A DNA stretch of 64,000 nucleotides from Streptomyces albogriseolus. GTDB lineage: Bacteria; Actinomycetota; Actinomycetes; Streptomycetales; Streptomycetaceae. Below the pieces are notes generated by a model that was not told the DNA's origin, ran no database searches, and was given only the letters and a program-made list of their open reading frames with translations. Of the stretch, positions 56,876 through 64,000 are shown piece by piece. The position numbers and the translations under genes were made by a program. The DNA is taken from contig BMVA01000011.1 of assembly GCA_014650475.1 (NCBI GenBank), positions 124,001-188,000 of the forward strand, read 5' to 3'. How positions within the stretch are numbered: the first letter of the stretch is position 1; every line of letters starts with the position of its first letter.

Positions 56876-57002
56876 CGTCGTCAGTCTCCTGAGGTTTGCG
56901 CAGGTCGTCGTCGGCTGTTCCGCCCGAAGGCGGTCTGCTGAGATTACCTGGTGCGGTCACGGGCCGCCGCGCCGGTGCGGGCCGCCGTACGCCTCTCGGA
57001 CG

Positions 57003-57641
57003 TCAGTTCCAGTCGGTGTAGCCGGGGAAGCCGCCGCTGCCGGCCAGCTGTCCGTCCGCGCCCTCGATGTCCTCGGGCAGCAGGCTCCACACGATGTAGT
57101 CGGTGCGGACCTCGCTCCAGCCGCCGTCCTCGCCGCGGACGCGGGCTATGCAGGCGTTGCGCAGCACGCCCTCGCTGATGCAGCCGATCTTCTGGGCGAC
57201 CTGCTGGGCGGCGGTGTTGTCGGCGGCGGTGCGCAGTTCGACGCGCTGGAGCTTCTGGTCGCCGAACAGCCACTGGGCGGTGGCGAGCGCGGCCTCGGAG
57301 GCGTAGCCCTCGCCGCGCGCCCAGGGGGCGACGATGTACGACAGCTCGGTGGACCGCACATGCCAGTTGGTGCGGGTGAGCCGGATGAGGCCGACCAGGC
57401 GCTGGGTGAGGAACTCGGCGACGGCGAGGTCGAGGCCGTGTCCCGCGGCGCGTTCGGCGGGGGCGTACTCGGTGATCCAGGTGCGGGCGGTGTCCTCGGT
57501 GAACGGCTGCGGGACGCCGGTCCAGGCGCCCACCTGCTCGTCGCTCATCATGGCGGCGAGGGCGGGGACGTCGTCCGCGTCGAGGGGACGCAGCACCAAC
57601 CGCTCCGTGCTGAGGGAGATGTCGGGGAAGGTGCTCGTCAT
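57003..57641 (-). CDS. RimJ/RimL-type GNAT acetyltransferase
   Basis: The 212-residue acetyltransferase starts STERLVLRPLDADDVPALA and contains the acetyl-CoA loop ARGEGYASEAALATAQWLF and the conserved VELRTAADNTAAQQVAQKIGC stretch of RimJ/RimL-like enzymes. Substrates range from ribosomal proteins to small amines. ATG at 57641 is the only reasonable start. It is downstream of metQ with a hairpin between. Confidence 0.88.
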   Translation of the reverse strand: MTSTFPDISLSTERLVLRPLDADDVPALAAMMSDEQVGAWTGVPQPFTEDTARTWITEYAPAERAAGHGLDLAVAEFLTQRLVGLIRLTRTNWHVRSTELSYIVAPWARGEGYASEAALATAQWLFGDQKLQRVELRTAADNTAAQQVAQKIGCISEGVLRNACIARVRGEDGGWSEVRTDYIVWSLLPEDIEGADGQLAGSGGFPGYTDWN

Positions 57642-57721
57642 GCGCCGCTCCGTAACCTGAGAGACCGTCGGGTGCTGCTGAACTGCCCAGCATGCAGCAT
57701 GAAAGCACCGGAACGCACCAC

Positions 57722-57751
57722 GGGGTCCACCCCGTGCACGGAGTGGACCCC
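57722..57751 (-). terminator. Hairpin after metQ
   Basis: GGGGTCCAC (57722-57730) pairs with GTGGACCCC (57743-57751) around a 12-base loop that contains its own CGTGCACG palindrome. It lies 20 bases past the metQ stop. Confidence 0.6.
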
Positions 57752-57771
57752 ATGGGCGGCGCGAGGCCGGA

Positions 57772-58599
57772 TCAGAAGGAGGCGAGCACCGAGCCGGCGT
57801 ACTTGTCCTCGATGAACTTCTTCACCTCGGGCGAGGTGAGGAGCTTCGCGAGCTTCTTGACGCGCGGGTCGTTCTCCTGGCCCTCCTTGACGGCGAGGAG
57901 GTTGCTGTTCGGGTTGTCCTTGGCCTCCTCGAGGACCAGGGCGTCCTGGGCGGGCTTCAGGTCGGCCTCGATGGCGTAGTTGCCGTTGACCACGGCGGCG
58001 TCCACGTCGTCCAGGGAGCGCGGGGTCTGGGCGGCCTCGAGCTCCTTGAAGGTGAGCTTCTTGGGGTTCTCGGTGATGTCCGCGGGGGTCGCCGAGGTGC
58101 CGACGCCGTCCTTGAGGGTGATCAGGCCGCCCGCGGCGAGCAGCTGCAGCGCCCGGCCCTCGTTGACGGTGTCGTTCGGGATCGCGATCGTCGCGCCGCT
58201 CTTCAGCTCGTCGGCCTTCTTCACCTTGTGCGAGTAGAGGCCGAGCGGCTCCAGGTGCACATCGACGACCGACACGATGTGGGTGCCGTTCTTCTTGTTG
58301 AAGTCGTCGAGGTACGGCTGGGTCTGGAAGTAGTTGGCGCCGACCGAGCCGTCCTCCGTCGCGGTGTTCGGGGTGACGTAGTCGGTGAACTCCTTGACCT
58401 CGAGGTCGAGGCCGGCCTTCTCGGCGAGGTTGTCCTTCACGAAGTTCAGGATCTCGGCGTGCGGCACGGGGCTCGCGGCGACGACCAGCGGGCCGGAGGT
58501 GTCGGTGGCGGCGTCCTTGTCCGAGCCGCAGGCGGTGAGCCCGAGGGTGAGGGCTCCGGCGGCGAGGACGGCGGTGGTGATCTTGGCGGTGTTACGCAC
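57772..58599 (-). CDS. metQ: Methionine-binding lipoprotein
   Basis: The 275-residue lipoprotein has a basic head, a hydrophobic core and the lipobox LTAC (Cys24). The mature part begins with LVVAASPVPHAEILNFVKDNL and contains YVTPNTATEDGSVGANYFQTQPYLDDFN and the VSVVDVHLEPLGLYSHKVK segment of the MetQ/NlpA family. It binds methionine outside the membrane for MetNI. GTG at 58599 has AAGGAAAGG upstream. Third gene of metNIQ. Confidence 0.94.
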   Translation of the reverse strand: MRNTAKITTAVLAAGALTLGLTACGSDKDAATDTSGPLVVAASPVPHAEILNFVKDNLAEKAGLDLEVKEFTDYVTPNTATEDGSVGANYFQTQPYLDDFNKKNGTHIVSVVDVHLEPLGLYSHKVKKADELKSGATIAIPNDTVNEGRALQLLAAGGLITLKDGVGTSATPADITENPKKLTFKELEAAQTPRSLDDVDAAVVNGNYAIEADLKPAQDALVLEEAKDNPNSNLLAVKEGQENDPRVKKLAKLLTSPEVKKFIEDKYAGSVLASF

Positions 58600-58672
58600 G
58601 AAAAGTGCCTTTCCTTGGATGGTGCGACCCCGTCTTGGTGCACGGGGGGTCAGGGGGGTGAGCCGGGCCGGC

Positions 58673-59410
58673 TCAGGCGGCCTTGCCGACCTCGGCGGAG
58701 GCGGGCTTCTCGCCCTTCAGCAGCCGCAGCTTCGGACCGGGTCCGGAGCGGGCGCCGCGGCGGTGCAGGGCGCGGGCGGCGAAGTCGCCGGCGAACTGGA
58801 TCAGCGAGATGACCACGGCGAGGATCGCGACGGTGATCCACATCAGGCCGGTCTCGAAGCGCTGGTAGCCGTAGCGGACGGCGAGGTCGCCGAGTCCGCC
58901 GCCGCCGACGGTGCCCGCCATGGCGGAGTAGCCGATGAGCGCGATGACCGTGGTGGTGGTGGAGGCGATGAGCGAGGGCAGCGCCTCGGGGACGAGCACC
59001 TTGCGGACGATGGTCCAGGTGTTGCCGCCCATCGCCTGCACGGCCTCCACGAGCCCGTGGTCCACCTCGCGCACGGCGGTCTCGACGAGCCGCGCGAAGA
59101 AGGGGATGCCGCCGATGGCGAGCGGCACGATCGCGGCCTCGCTGCCGATGGTGGTGCCGGTCACCCAGCGGGTGAAGTTCATCAGGGCGACCATCAGGAT
59201 GATGAACGGCAGCGAGCGGCCGATGTTCACGATCTGCCCGATGACCTTGTTCACCACGGTGTTCTGCAGCAGTCCGCCCCTGTCGGTGAGGACCAGCAGG
59301 ATGCCGAGCGGAAGGCCGCCGACGACGGCGATCAGGGTTGACCAGCCGACCATGATCAGCGTCTCGGTACAGGCCTGCTCCAGCAGCGGCTGCATCTCGG
59401 ACCAGGTCAC
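58673..59410 (-). CDS. metI: Methionine ABC transporter permease
   Basis: The 245-residue permease has about five helices and the EAA loop ELAKVLVPEAL-type sequence (TIVRKVLVPEALPSLIAS) that docks on MetN. It includes RSLPFIILMVALMNFTRWVTG, typical for MetI. GTG at 59410 overlaps the metN stop in GTGA. It is followed after 73 bases by metQ, with a small hairpin at 58626-58651. Confidence 0.94.
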   Translation of the reverse strand: MTWSEMQPLLEQACTETLIMVGWSTLIAVVGGLPLGILLVLTDRGGLLQNTVVNKVIGQIVNIGRSLPFIILMVALMNFTRWVTGTTIGSEAAIVPLAIGGIPFFARLVETAVREVDHGLVEAVQAMGGNTWTIVRKVLVPEALPSLIASTTTTVIALIGYSAMAGTVGGGGLGDLAVRYGYQRFETGLMWITVAILAVVISLIQFAGDFAARALHRRGARSGPGPKLRLLKGEKPASAEVGKAA

Positions 59411-60453
59411 TTGGCGCCCTCCTTCACCAGCGTGGGCTCGTCATGGTCGACGACGTCGATCTGCAGGCCCTGCTCGCGCAGGAAGCCGATGGGCACGACG
59501 TTGTCCTCGTAGCGGCCGGGCAGTTCGATGCGCATGCGGCCGACCTGGAGCCCGCCGACGGTGTCGATGGCGGCGCCGAGGATCGATATGTCGATGTTGT
59601 AGGTGCGCGAGAGCTGGGAGATGACCGGCTGGGTGGCGCTCTCGCCGTGGAAGGTCACGTCGACGACGGTGCGGTCGTCGCCGCTCGCCTCGCCGCCGAC
59701 GGGGAACAGCGCGGCGGCGAGTTCCGAGCCGGGGGTGGCCAGCAGGTCGGTGACCGTGCCGGACTCGACGATGCGGCCCCGCTCCATGAGGGCGGCCGAG
59801 TCGCAGATCGACTTCACGACGTCCATCTCGTGCGTGATGAGCAGGACGGTGAGGCCGAGCTGGCGGTTGAGGTCGCGCAGCAGCTGGAGGATCGAGCGGG
59901 TGGTCTCCGGGTCCAGGGCGCTGGTGGCCTCGTCGGAGAGCAGCACCTTGGGGTCGCCGGCGAGGGCGCGGGCGATGCCGACGCGCTGCTTCTGACCGCC
60001 CGAGAGCTGGGCCGGGTAGGCCTTGGCCTTGTCGGCGAGGCCGACCAGGTCGAGCAGTTCCAGCGCCTTGCGGGAACGTTCCTTCCCGGACGTGCCGAGG
60101 ATTTCCAGCGGGAGTTCGACGTTGTCCTGCACGGTGCGTGAGGACAGCAGGTTGAAGTGCTGGAAGACCATGCCGATGCGGCTGCGCGCCCGGCGGAGCT
60201 CCCGCCCGGCGCGGGGGCCGCGGCCGGCGAGCGCGGTGAGGTCCTGGCCGGCCACCGTCACGGTGCCCGAGGTGGGACGCTCCAGCAGGTTGACGCAGCG
60301 GATGAGGGAGGACTTGCCGGCGCCGGACTGGCCGATGACGCCGTAGACCTCGCCTTCGCGGACGTGCAGGTCGACGCCGTCCAGGGCGGTGACCTCGCGG
60401 CCGCGGGAGCGGTGAGTCCGATAGACCTTCGTGAGGCCCGAGGTGGTGATCAC
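59407..60453 (-). CDS. metN: Methionine ABC transporter ATPase
   Basis: The 348-residue ATPase has Walker A GQSGAGKSS, signature LSGGQKQRVGIARAL, Walker B VLLSDEATSALD, the H-loop LLITHEMD, and a C-terminal NIL/ACT-like domain (from about 275) that senses methionine and inhibits transport in related systems. GTG at 60453 gives the family N-terminus VITTSGLTKVY. GTG at 60468 and ATG at 60510 are upstream in-frame options without a ribosome site. First gene of metNIQ, with a possible attenuator upstream. Confidence 0.93.
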   Translation of the reverse strand: MITTSGLTKVYRTHRSRGREVTALDGVDLHVREGEVYGVIGQSGAGKSSLIRCVNLLERPTSGTVTVAGQDLTALAGRGPRAGRELRRARSRIGMVFQHFNLLSSRTVQDNVELPLEILGTSGKERSRKALELLDLVGLADKAKAYPAQLSGGQKQRVGIARALAGDPKVLLSDEATSALDPETTRSILQLLRDLNRQLGLTVLLITHEMDVVKSICDSAALMERGRIVESGTVTDLLATPGSELAAALFPVGGEASGDDRTVVDVTFHGESATQPVISQLSRTYNIDISILGAAIDTVGGLQVGRMRIELPGRYEDNVVPIGFLREQGLQIDVVDHDEPTLVKEGAK

Positions 60454-60593
60454 GTGGGTTTCCGTCACTGTCGAGTGCGCGGCACGTCGTGGGCGCCGGG
60501 CACGTGGCATGCAGGGAAAGGCGGCAGGCCGGCACGGCTCTCGCGGACATGCGGGAGTCCGGGAGGAGACGTGCGCGGGGCGTGGCTCGGTCG

Positions 60594-60610
60594 CGCGTGC
60601 GGGGCACGCG
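60594..60610 (-). terminator. Short hairpin in metN leader
   Basis: CGCGTGC (60594-60600) pairs with GCACGCG (60604-60610) across a GGG loop. Together with the longer, interrupted stem TGAGCC/GGCTCA at 60619-60651 it could form alternative structures. Confidence 0.45.
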
Positions 60611-60668
60611 GGCGGACGTGAGCCGGCTCTCGCTTCGGGGCGCGAGGCTCAGACGGTGCGGGGGCCCT

Positions 60669-60719
60669 CTAGAAGGCGCGCATTCGCAGCAGACACAGAC
60701 AACGAGCACCGGGCGTCAT
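60669..60719 (-). CDS. Possible 16-residue leader peptide upstream of metN
   Basis: The reverse strand has ATG at 60719, a GAGG site five bases upstream, and sixteen codons up to TAG: MTPGARCLCLLRMRAF. Two cysteines (7, 9) and two methionines sit near the end, and hairpins follow. Cysteine-rich leader peptides control sulfur genes in actinobacteria, so an attenuator for methionine import is plausible. This is an inference and the peptide is not proven to be made. Confidence 0.4.
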   Translation of the reverse strand: MTPGARCLCLLRMRAF

Positions 60720-60780
60720 GGTCGCCTCGGTCGCAGGGATGCGGTCGCTCGTCGTGGTCATGGTGGTCAGTAAAGCAGAC

Positions 60781-60794
60781 GTTCACTTCTGAAC
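60781..60794. promoter_or_regulatory. Inverted repeat upstream of metN leader
   Basis: GTTCA-CTTC-TGAAC (arms 60781-60785 and 60790-60794) is a small perfect palindrome. It may be an operator; a TTTACT box on the reverse strand (60771-60776) follows it. Confidence 0.35.
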
Positions 60795-60844
60795 GGACCC
60801 GGCCGTCCGCATAGTGGACAGCCGTGGACACCCGCATCCGCACG

Positions 60845-61495
60845 TCAGGGCCGTACGGCGATCTCGATCCCGGCATCTGTGACCAGTGCGGACAGGGCCG
60901 ACAGGTCCTTCACGACGAGGTCGGCGGTCAGCTCCTCGGCGCGGTGGGTTGTGGCCAAGGCCACGGTCGTCATGCCGGCGGCGCGGCCGGCCTGGAGCCC
61001 GGCGGGGGCGTCCTCGAAGACGACGCAGTCGGCGGGGGCGACGCCGAGCATGCGCGCCGCGAGCAGGTACGGCTCGGGGTCGGGCTTGCCGCGGGTGATG
61101 TCGTCGGCGGCGACCAGCGTCTTGGGCAGGATGCCGACGGCGCCCAGCCGGGCCTCGGCGAGCCGCCGGGTGGCGGAGGTGACCACGGCCCAGCGCTCGG
61201 CCGGCAGCCCGGCGAGGAAGTCCTTCGTCCCGGGCAGCAGGCCGACCCCGCCGTCGGCGACGTCCTCCACCTCCAGCTCCTCGATGCGCGCGACGGCCCG
61301 CGGCACGACGGGGGCGGGCAGCAGGTCGGCGGCTATCTCGGCGGCCGGCCGGCCGTGCAGCTCGATCCGCGCGAAGTCCTCGGCCGTCAGCCCGTACTCG
61401 ACGGCCCACCGCGTCCAGCAGCGGTTGACCGAGTCCAGGGAGGACACGAGGGTCCCGTCGTTGTCGAAGAGCAGGGCGCGCGCATGAATGGTCAT
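60845..61495 (-). CDS. HAD-family phosphatase
   Basis: The 216-residue haloacid dehalogenase-type hydrolase has motif I LLFDNDGTL (Asp nucleophile), motif II in VVTSATRR, motif III lysine in ITRGKPDPEPY, and motif IV VVFEDAPAGLQAG. It resembles phosphoglycolate/sugar-phosphate phosphatases, but the substrate is unknown. ATG at 61495 is chosen. It precedes metN by 391 bases and is not clearly in its operon. Confidence 0.88.
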   Translation of the reverse strand: MTIHARALLFDNDGTLVSSLDSVNRCWTRWAVEYGLTAEDFARIELHGRPAAEIAADLLPAPVVPRAVARIEELEVEDVADGGVGLLPGTKDFLAGLPAERWAVVTSATRRLAEARLGAVGILPKTLVAADDITRGKPDPEPYLLAARMLGVAPADCVVFEDAPAGLQAGRAAGMTTVALATTHRAEELTADLVVKDLSALSALVTDAGIEIAVRP

Positions 61496-61589
61496 GCCAT
61501 CGACCCTACGGGGCGCCGGACGCGGACCGGGAACGACGGCCGCGGGGCCGACGTCGGCGCGGCTTTTCCGGCGTAATAGGCTCCCTGCC

Positions 61590-61949
61590 ATGCTGGATGT
61601 CCTGACCGTGGTGACCGCTGTCGCCGGGCTGCTGCTCGCCGCCTGGTGCGGCTGGGCCGCCTACCGTGACCAGCCGACGAAGGACTGGCACTTCATCGGC
61701 ATGGCCGTGGTCACGCTGCTGGTGCTGGTGCAGCTGGTGGTCGGGATCGTGCAGCTGGCCCGGGGCGAGAAGCCGGACCAGGGCACGACGATCTTCGTGG
61801 CGTATCTGCTGGGCTCGTTCGCCTGCGTCCCGGCGGCGGGCTTCCTGTCGCTGGGCGAGCGCACCCGCTGGGGTTCGGTGACCGTCGCCGCGAGCGGCGT
61901 GGTGCTGGCCGTGCTCGAGGTGCGGCTGTTCGACATCTGGGGAGGCTGA
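61590..61949 (+). CDS. Small membrane protein, first of a pair
   Basis: The 119-residue product has four hydrophobic segments (about 3-23, 38-58, 69-87 and 95-113) joined by short loops. There is no known signature. A TAATAG -10-like sequence lies 11-16 bases before ATG at 61590, so the mRNA may have almost no leader. The downstream partner starts one base after its stop. Confidence 0.75.
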   Translation: MLDVLTVVTAVAGLLLAAWCGWAAYRDQPTKDWHFIGMAVVTLLVLVQLVVGIVQLARGEKPDQGTTIFVAYLLGSFACVPAAGFLSLGERTRWGSVTVAASGVVLAVLEVRLFDIWGG

Positions 61950-61950
61950 G

Positions 61951-62379
61951 GTGACCGCGACGCAGGAGAGGCCGAACCGGACGCGGCTGGCGAGCGGGCC
62001 CGGACTGCTGCTGGTCTGGCTGTACGGGGTGATGGTGGTGGGCGCCGTGTCGCGCTCGGCCTACCAGATCGCCACCGAGTTCGACCGGGCGCCGCTCGCC
62101 TACACGCTGTCCGCGCTGGCCGGCGTGGTCTACGGCTTCATCACCTACACGCTGGTGCGCGGCGGCGAGAAGGCCCGCAGGGCGGCGCTGGTGTGCTGCG
62201 CCGCCGAGCTGGTGGGCGTGCTGACCGTCGGCACCTGGACGCTGGTGGAGCCGACCGCCTTCCCCGACGCCACCGTGTGGTCCGACTACGGGATGGGCTA
62301 CCTGTTCATCCCGGTGCTGCTGCCGCTGACCGCCGTGTACTGGCTGCGCCGGGCGCGCGTCCAGGAGCCGGCCGCCTGA
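61951..62379 (+). CDS. Membrane protein, second of a pair
   Basis: The 142-residue protein has four hydrophobic segments (about 18-36, 47-69, 79-98 and 116-133). It is probably co-translated with the 61590 gene (stop and start separated by one base, with a GGAGG site inside the upstream gene). The function is unknown. A shared hairpin closes the unit. Confidence 0.78.
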   Translation: MTATQERPNRTRLASGPGLLLVWLYGVMVVGAVSRSAYQIATEFDRAPLAYTLSALAGVVYGFITYTLVRGGEKARRAALVCCAAELVGVLTVGTWTLVEPTAFPDATVWSDYGMGYLFIPVLLPLTAVYWLRRARVQEPAA

Positions 62380-62380
62380 C

Positions 62381-62409
62381 GGGCGGCCCGCCCCCTCGGG
62401 CGGCCGCCC
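62381..62409. terminator. Terminator between convergent genes
   Basis: GGGCGGCC (62381-62388) pairs with GGCCGCCC (62402-62409), between the membrane pair and the converging GNAT gene. Confidence 0.65.
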
Positions 62410-62422
62410 CTTCCGCCTCCGG

Positions 62423-62920
62423 TCAGGCGGTCGTCGCGTACGTCTCCGCCTGCTTCTCCAGCACGATCATCGGTACGCCGTCGGCGCCGCGGGACGTGCC
62501 CACGCGCTGGTAGCCGACCTTGCTGTAGAGGCTGAGGTTGCTCTCGCTGCGGTGACCGGCGTGCAGCCGGAAGGTGCGGGCGCCGCGCTCGCCGGCGAGG
62601 GCGGACTCGGCGGCCTTGAGGAGCCGGGCGCCGATGCCGTGGCCCTGGAGGCGGGGGTGGACGCAGAGCTTGCCGATCGCGGCGGCGCCCTCCTCGGTGA
62701 TCCTGCCGTGCACCGACCCGACGATCTCGTCGCCGAGGCGCGCGACGAACACGCAGTCCTGGGCGACCTCCTCGCGGACCGAGTCGAGGGTCTGGACCAG
62801 GGGATCGATGCGGTAGTTGCCGTAGAGGGCCGCCTCGCTCTGGAAGCACAGGTACTGCAACCTGAAGATCTGCTCCGCGTCCTGCTCGGCCGCCGCAGAG
62901 ATGGTCACGCTCATGCCCAT
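62423..62920 (-). CDS. GNAT-family acetyltransferase
   Basis: The 165-residue acetyltransferase has CFQSEAALYGNYRIDP near the start, GSVHGRITEEGAAAIGKLCVHPRLQGHGIGARLLKAAE with the acetyl-CoA loop, and the SESNLSLYSKVGYQRVG end strand. The IDPLVQTLD stretch is common in the GNAT group acting on small molecules. ATG at 62920 has GGGAGG upstream. ATG at 62914 is possible too. Confidence 0.87.
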   Translation of the reverse strand: MGMSVTISAAAEQDAEQIFRLQYLCFQSEAALYGNYRIDPLVQTLDSVREEVAQDCVFVARLGDEIVGSVHGRITEEGAAAIGKLCVHPRLQGHGIGARLLKAAESALAGERGARTFRLHAGHRSESNLSLYSKVGYQRVGTSRGADGVPMIVLEKQAETYATTA

Positions 62921-62977
62921 GTGCGCATGCCTCCCGCTCACCTGATCACCTGTCGTCCCTCACTCCTATCCCCGTCC

Positions 62978-63526
62978 TCAGCCCGTCGCAACCTCCGCCG
63001 CGAGTAAACGACGCAGACATCCCAGGCATCTGGAGCGTTCCGGGCCGAGACTGCCCTGTGAGATACCCAACTCCCCTGCGATTTCCCGGTATGTCGGATC
63101 GCGCGGGGACAGCAGCGCGGCGAGCAGACCGGGGCAGCGGCCGGGAAGCCGGCGCACCGCGTCGCGCAGGGCGCGGCGGTGGGCGGCGGCGAGCGCGAGC
63201 CGTTCCGGGTCGTGCCGGCCGGCGTCGGCGGGTTCGCAGGTCAGCGCCGTCTCGCGGCGGACGGTACGGCGGAAGCGGCGGGCCTCCGCGCGCACCGCGC
63301 GGCGCAGCCACAGCGGCGGGTCGGCGGGCGGTCCGTCACGGCGGAGCCGCTCGAGAAGCCGGAGCCAGACCGCCTGTTCCAGGTCGCCGGCCTCCGTGCC
63401 GCCGCCGGTCGTCTCGGCGGCGGCCTCGGCGGCGAGCAGCGGGCCGAGCAGGGCGATCAGGTCGCGCTCAGGGAGCGGAGCGCCCGCGGGCGGCGGGTCG
63501 TGGGTGGGGAGCGGGTCGGTTCTCAC
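62978..63526 (-). CDS. Small sigma-70-like factor
   Basis: The 182-residue protein has a region-2-like helix pair (GDLEQAVWLRLLERLRRDG, about 47-65) and a region-4-like helix-turn-helix (LPGRCPGLLAALLSPRDPTYREIAGELGISQGSLGPERSRCLGCL, about 128-172). It is shorter than most ECF sigma factors, and the tail is Cys/Arg-rich. No anti-sigma gene is next to it. GTG at 63526 lacks a site. It may be a divergent sigma factor or a regulator with only the region 4 fold. Confidence 0.78.
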   Translation of the reverse strand: MRTDPLPTHDPPPAGAPLPERDLIALLGPLLAAEAAAETTGGGTEAGDLEQAVWLRLLERLRRDGPPADPPLWLRRAVRAEARRFRRTVRRETALTCEPADAGRHDPERLALAAAHRRALRDAVRRLPGRCPGLLAALLSPRDPTYREIAGELGISQGSLGPERSRCLGCLRRLLAAEVATG

Positions 63527-63539
63527 ACGCGCAACGACC

Positions 63540-63573
63540 CGTCCGCCCCGGGCGGGGTTGCCCGGGGCGGACG
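63540..63573 (-). terminator. Terminator after the phosphodiesterase gene
   Basis: A 14-bp stem (63540-63553 with 63560-63573) with a 6-base loop lies 29 bases beyond the GDPD stop on the reverse strand. Confidence 0.85.
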
Positions 63574-63601
63574 TACCTCACCCCTTCCGGGGCGGTGCGG
63601 G

Positions 63602-64000
63602 TCAGGGGTTGACGAAGTCCTCGCGGGCCAGCAGCCCGGTGTCCGGGTGGTCGGTGAAGACGCCGTCGATGCCGGTGGCGAAGTAGGCGCGGTAGGCGCC
63701 GAAGACGTCGCCGTAGGCGTCGGGGTCGGCGCCCTCGCGGAACTCGGCGGGCAGGAAGGGGTTCTCGTTGCGCATCGTGTAGGGGTGCAGGATCAGGCCC
63801 GCGCGGTGGGCGTCCCGGACCAGGGTGGTGGGCTCGGTGAGCCGGCCCGCGGAGTCGCGCGGGATGATCAGGTTCAGGGTGGGGCCGATGCCCTGCGCGT
63901 AGGAGGCGATCTCCTTCAGGCCTTGGGGCGTGACGAGGTCGGCCGTGGTGCGCGGGTCGCCGGACTCGACGAAGTCCCAGGGGCGGCTGCCGGCGTCGGA
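63602..64000 (-). CDS. Glycerophosphodiester phosphodiesterase (C-terminal part; start beyond window)
   Basis: Only the last 132 codons are in the window. They contain GLILHPYTMRNENPFLPAEF and the closing GIDGVFTDHPDTGLLARED, signatures of the GDPD TIM-barrel C-terminus. The enzyme splits glycerophosphodiesters into glycerol 3-phosphate and an alcohol. Secreted Streptomyces forms help scavenge phosphate. The signal peptide, if any, is out of view. The stop is TGA at 63604-63602. Confidence 0.88.
   Translation of the reverse strand, partial: SDAGSRPWDFVESGDPRTTADLVTPQGLKEIASYAQGIGPTLNLIIPRDSAGRLTEPTTLVRDAHRAGLILHPYTMRNENPFLPAEFREGADPDAYGDVFGAYRAYFATGIDGVFTDHPDTGLLAREDFVNP

Larger units (their letters stand above)
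60454..60844. promoter_or_regulatory. Leader and promoter region of metNIQ
   Basis: These 391 bases contain a short ORF (60669-60719), hairpins at 60594-60610 and 60619-60651, and a GTTCA-gaag-TGAAC inverted repeat at 60781-60794. No SAM-I, SAM-II or SAM-IV riboswitch core is recognised, so control is probably by another mechanism. Confidence 0.5.

Noticed and set aside
60454-60844. SAM riboswitch before metN
   Set aside because: No SAM-I, SAM-II or SAM-IV core motif was found. Hairpins are present, but they do not match a known class by eye.

Overview
This is a high-GC (about 72%) actinobacterial chromosome segment, almost certainly from a Streptomyces. Signs of this are the many GTG/TTG starts, 4-base GTGA/ATGA gene overlaps, the sporulation gene ssgB, a RelA/SpoT-type enzyme next to apt-secF-secD-yajC, the ruvCAB-yebC-pdxTS block, and phosphatidylinositol mannoside genes. 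The gene order matches, as far as I remember it, the S. coelicolor core region around SCO1508-SCO1570. Species cannot be told from the sequence.

Layout. 0-8 kb: vitamin K epoxide reductase-like protein (partial), hisS with an MBL hydrolase, a membrane-anchored cyclophilin, a DUF349 coiled-coil protein and the stringent-response enzyme relA. 8-16 kb, all leftward: apt, secF, secD, yajC, then ruvB-ruvA-ruvC, yebC and pdxS-pdxT. 17-21 kb: a LemA-like protein, a 0.5-kb non-coding repeat patch, and an overlapping pgsA-acyltransferase-pimA phospholipid operon. 21-31 kb: a divergent EF-G paralogue, an unknown membrane protein, an HIT protein, thrS, a coupled pair (unknown protein plus DUF4365 nuclease-like protein) and a DnaQ-like exonuclease.

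31-38 kb looks accessory: a sugar ABC transporter (binding protein and two permeases), a small DUF624-like membrane protein, a secreted PcRGLX/YetA-like polysaccharide lyase-type enzyme and an SRPBCC protein form one leftward operon. LacI-type operator sequences precede it and an identical tRNA-Val(CAC) gene lies on each side. The likely job is uptake and breakdown of a plant pectin-type glycan.

38-50 kb: ssgB, a CGNR zinc-finger regulator, a 50-residue membrane protein, a DsbA-like protein, pabB/pabC-like folate genes, a five-tRNA operon (Gly, Cys, three Val), small proteins, a Ser/Thr kinase and a SPOUT RNA methyltransferase. 50-57 kb: cobalamin/siroheme genes, including a 1225-residue BluB-CobT fusion. 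57-64 kb: the metNIQ methionine importer with a possible leader peptide, a HAD phosphatase, two membrane proteins, GNAT acetyltransferases, a small sigma-like factor and the end of a glycerophosphodiester phosphodiesterase.

Most of the window is conserved housekeeping DNA. The parts that deserve a second look are the dispersed hairpin repeat family (five copies at two sites 22 kb apart), the tRNA-flanked sugar cassette, the BluB-CobT fusion with its long disordered head, the DUF4365 pair, the 50-residue membrane ORF, the metN leader and the compensatory acceptor-stem change in one tRNA-Val. I found no convincing new defence or mobile system.
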